A stretch of DNA of 6,895 nucleotides from Planctomycetaceae bacterium (GTDB lineage: Bacteria > Planctomycetota > Planctomycetia > Pirellulales > UBA1268). This document shows positions 5,739-6,895 of this stretch, piece by piece. Every line of letters starts with the position of its first letter. Position 1 is the first letter of the stretch. Both the position numbers and the translations under genes were made by a program. The stretch spans positions 1-6,895 of the forward strand of contig SIAG01000224.1 in assembly GCA_009691925.1 (NCBI GenBank), given 5' to 3'. The notes beneath the pieces were generated by a model that made no database searches, was not told the origin of the DNA, and saw nothing but the letters and a program-made list of their open reading frames with translations.

Positions 5739-6596
5739 TCACAGCCCTCGGGCATCGAGGCGACGGCGGCGGGCCAGAAGGAGCCGGAGGGGAGCGGCGT
5801 AGGGGCGATCGGTGTCGACGACGAGGCCGTCGATCCGCGCCAGAGTGAGGGCCGCGAGGCGCTCCTCGGCGAGCCTGGGATGGAGGCGGCCGCCCGTCGT
5901 GATGCTCCGCCCCGTCTCCGCCTCGCGGCCGCGGATGAAACCGGCCCGTAATCCCCGCTCGGCCGGGTCACGGAGGACGATGGCGCACAGATCATGGCGC
6001 GCGGCGAGCCTGGTCAGCCCCGTCACGGCGTCGGGATCGTGGAGATCGGAGAGGATGAAAATGAGCGAGCGCTCGGCGAGCAACGGCTCGAGGAGCGCGG
6101 CGGCCGGGCCGATGGCAGTCGGCTCGTCGAGCCGGTAACGCCGCAGCTTGTGGAGCCAACCGAGCACCGAGAGGCGTGAAAGCGATGGGCGGACAAGCAG
6201 GCTCCGGCCCCCGACGCCGAGGCAACCGACGGGGCTCGCCCGGTCGAGGCAGGCCAGCGCCAGCCCCCCCGCGATGCCGACGGCCGTCTCGTACTTCGTC
6301 GGCTGGCGGCTGCCGGTGGTCATCGACGCCGAGGTGTCGATGAGCATCCAGGCCGGAATCCGGCGCGGGGCCTCGTATTCCTTGACATGCACCTTCCCGA
6401 CCCGCGCGGTGACGCGCCAGTCGATCGACTTCACCGCATCGCCCGGCTGGTAGGGGCGCGACTGCTCGTACTCGCTTCCGCTCCCCTTGAAGATCGAGTG
6501 GTCGCTGCCGTAGCCGAGGCTGTCGGCGAGGCGGCGGATCGCCACCTGATAGCGGCGGGCGTCGAGGAGCGGGCTGGCGGGGAGTTCGAGATCCAT
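5739..6596 (-). CDS. DUF58 domain protein (VWA-like fold, MoxR partner)
   Basis: A complete 285-residue protein of normal length for the short DUF58 class. The family signature is clear: residues 36-50 (FKGSGSEYEQSRPYQ) lead into PGDAVKSIDWRVTAR (51-65), with the near-invariant D59-W60, followed by KVHVKEYE. A MIDAS-type metal site follows at D87-T-S-A-S91, and a second acidic loop at SDLHD (183-187). No signal peptide or transmembrane segment is seen, so it should be cytoplasmic, unlike longer DUF58 proteins with an N-terminal membrane hairpin. The ATG at 6596 is chosen because the domain starts directly after it and GAGGG lies 4 nt upstream; the frame stays open upstream, but that stretch overlaps the MoxR gene and looks like out-of-frame noise. 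DUF58 proteins nearly always sit beside moxR and are inferred to be an adaptor or substrate of the ATPase. The biochemical role is not established. Confidence 0.95.
   Translation of the reverse strand: MDLELPASPLLDARRYQVAIRRLADSLGYGSDHSIFKGSGSEYEQSRPYQPGDAVKSIDWRVTARVGKVHVKEYEAPRRIPAWMLIDTSASMTTGSRQPTKYETAVGIAGGLALACLDRASPVGCLGVGGRSLLVRPSLSRLSVLGWLHKLRRYRLDEPTAIGPAAALLEPLLAERSLIFILSDLHDPDAVTGLTRLAARHDLCAIVLRDPAERGLRAGFIRGREAETGRSITTGGRLHPRLAEERLAALTLARIDGLVVDTDRPYAAPLRLLLARRRRLDARGL
5745..5749 (-). promoter_or_regulatory. Shine-Dalgarno deciding the start of the DUF4381-like gene
   Basis: GAGGG lies 7 nt upstream of the ATG at 5737 and inside the last codons of the DUF58 gene. The alternative in-frame ATG at 5755 has only CG-rich sequence without a purine tract upstream, so this site favours the shorter 260-residue protein. 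Confidence 0.65.
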
Positions 6597-6603
6597 TGGG
6601 CCC

Positions 6604-6895
6604 TCACCGGGGGCGGTCAGTGGTGGGGAGCGTCGCCAGGGCACTGGCGGGCCGCAGAACCTCGCCGAGGACCTGCGCCTTCGTGACCCCGTCGGCGAGC
6701 GCCTCGTAGGAGAGGCGGATGCGATGAAGGAGGACATCGCCGGCCAGCGCCAGGAGATCCTCCGGGATCACGTAGCGGCGGCCGTGGATCAGCGCCCGGG
6801 CCCGCGAGGCCTTCACCAGCGCGATGCCAGCCCGCGGGCTGGCGCCGAGATCGAGGGCCGGATGGCGGCGCGTGCGCGTCACGAGCTCAACAGAT
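6604..6895 (-). CDS. moxR: MoxR-family AAA+ ATPase, C-terminal fragment (5' end beyond right edge)
   Basis: Only the last 96 residues are in the window; the gene enters from the right edge and ends at TGA 6606-6604. The visible part is the AAA lid (helical bundle) of MoxR ATPases. It opens with VELVTRTRRHPALDLG, then the sensor-2 segment GASPRAG with its arginine, a helix ending in KASRARALIHGR, and the typical YVIPEDLLALAGDVLLHRI block. Walker A, Walker B and sensor 1 would lie beyond the edge and cannot be checked. MoxR proteins are cytoplasmic chaperone-like ATPases, usually about 320-340 residues, encoded next to DUF58 and VWA genes whose products they are thought to remodel. That same context follows here: the DUF58 gene starts 7 nt after this stop, and its ribosome binding site overlaps the stop codon. 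The last 16 or so residues (PASALATLPTTDRPR) are a non-conserved tail. Family assignment is firm; the specific substrate is unknown. Confidence 0.95.
   Translation of the reverse strand, partial: SVELVTRTRRHPALDLGASPRAGIALVKASRARALIHGRRYVIPEDLLALAGDVLLHRIRLSYEALADGVTKAQVLGEVLRPASALATLPTTDRPR

Noticed and set aside
3801..5848. Large + strand frames over the VWA and DUF4381-like genes (3801-5162, 5042-5848)
   Set aside because: Antisense shadows: the opposite strand encodes clear VWA domains with intact MIDAS motifs and coupled starts.

Overview
The window is a compact, very GC-rich stretch of bacterial chromosome in which every supported gene lies on the minus strand. Transcription therefore runs from the right edge (6895) to the left edge (1). 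Third codon positions are overwhelmingly G or C. Together with the Ala/Pro/Thr-rich linkers in one predicted secreted protein and the gene order, this suggests a high-GC Planctomycetota bacterium (Pirellulales-like). That placement is inference from style and synteny, not from a marker gene.

Layout in transcription order: (1) the C-terminal end of a MoxR-family AAA+ ATPase (6895-6604); (2) a complete DUF58 protein with a von Willebrand A (VWA)-like fold (6596-5739); (3) a single-pass membrane protein resembling the DUF4381 proteins of these operons (5737-4955); (4) a BatA-like membrane VWA protein (4955-4041); (5) a BatB-like membrane VWA protein (4047-2938); (6) a short exported TPR-like protein in the BatC position, with an unusual C-terminal four-cysteine cluster (2941-2213); and (7) after a 106-bp gap, the first 702 residues of a large exported helical protein that runs off the left edge (2106 to <1). 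The first six genes are spaced by 7 nt, 1 nt, or overlaps of 1-7 nt. Shine-Dalgarno sequences sit in the end of the preceding gene, so they look like one translationally coupled operon.

This is the MoxR/DUF58/VWA ('bat', aerotolerance-type) cluster. By family knowledge, the MoxR ATPase acts as a chaperone-like remodeller in the cytoplasm. The DUF58 and VWA proteins use metal-ion-dependent adhesion site (MIDAS) folds for protein-protein contacts, and the membrane VWA and TPR proteins form an envelope complex. All three VWA-type domains here keep the DxSxS MIDAS core. The less ordinary parts are at the downstream end: the Cys4 plus Arg/Ser-rich tail of the TPR-like protein, and the large protein, which carries a CX3CH motif and a perfect 13-bp inverted repeat within its coding sequence. 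No RNA gene, mobile element, CRISPR array, clear promoter or intrinsic terminator was found. Apart from the 106-bp gap, the window is essentially all coding.
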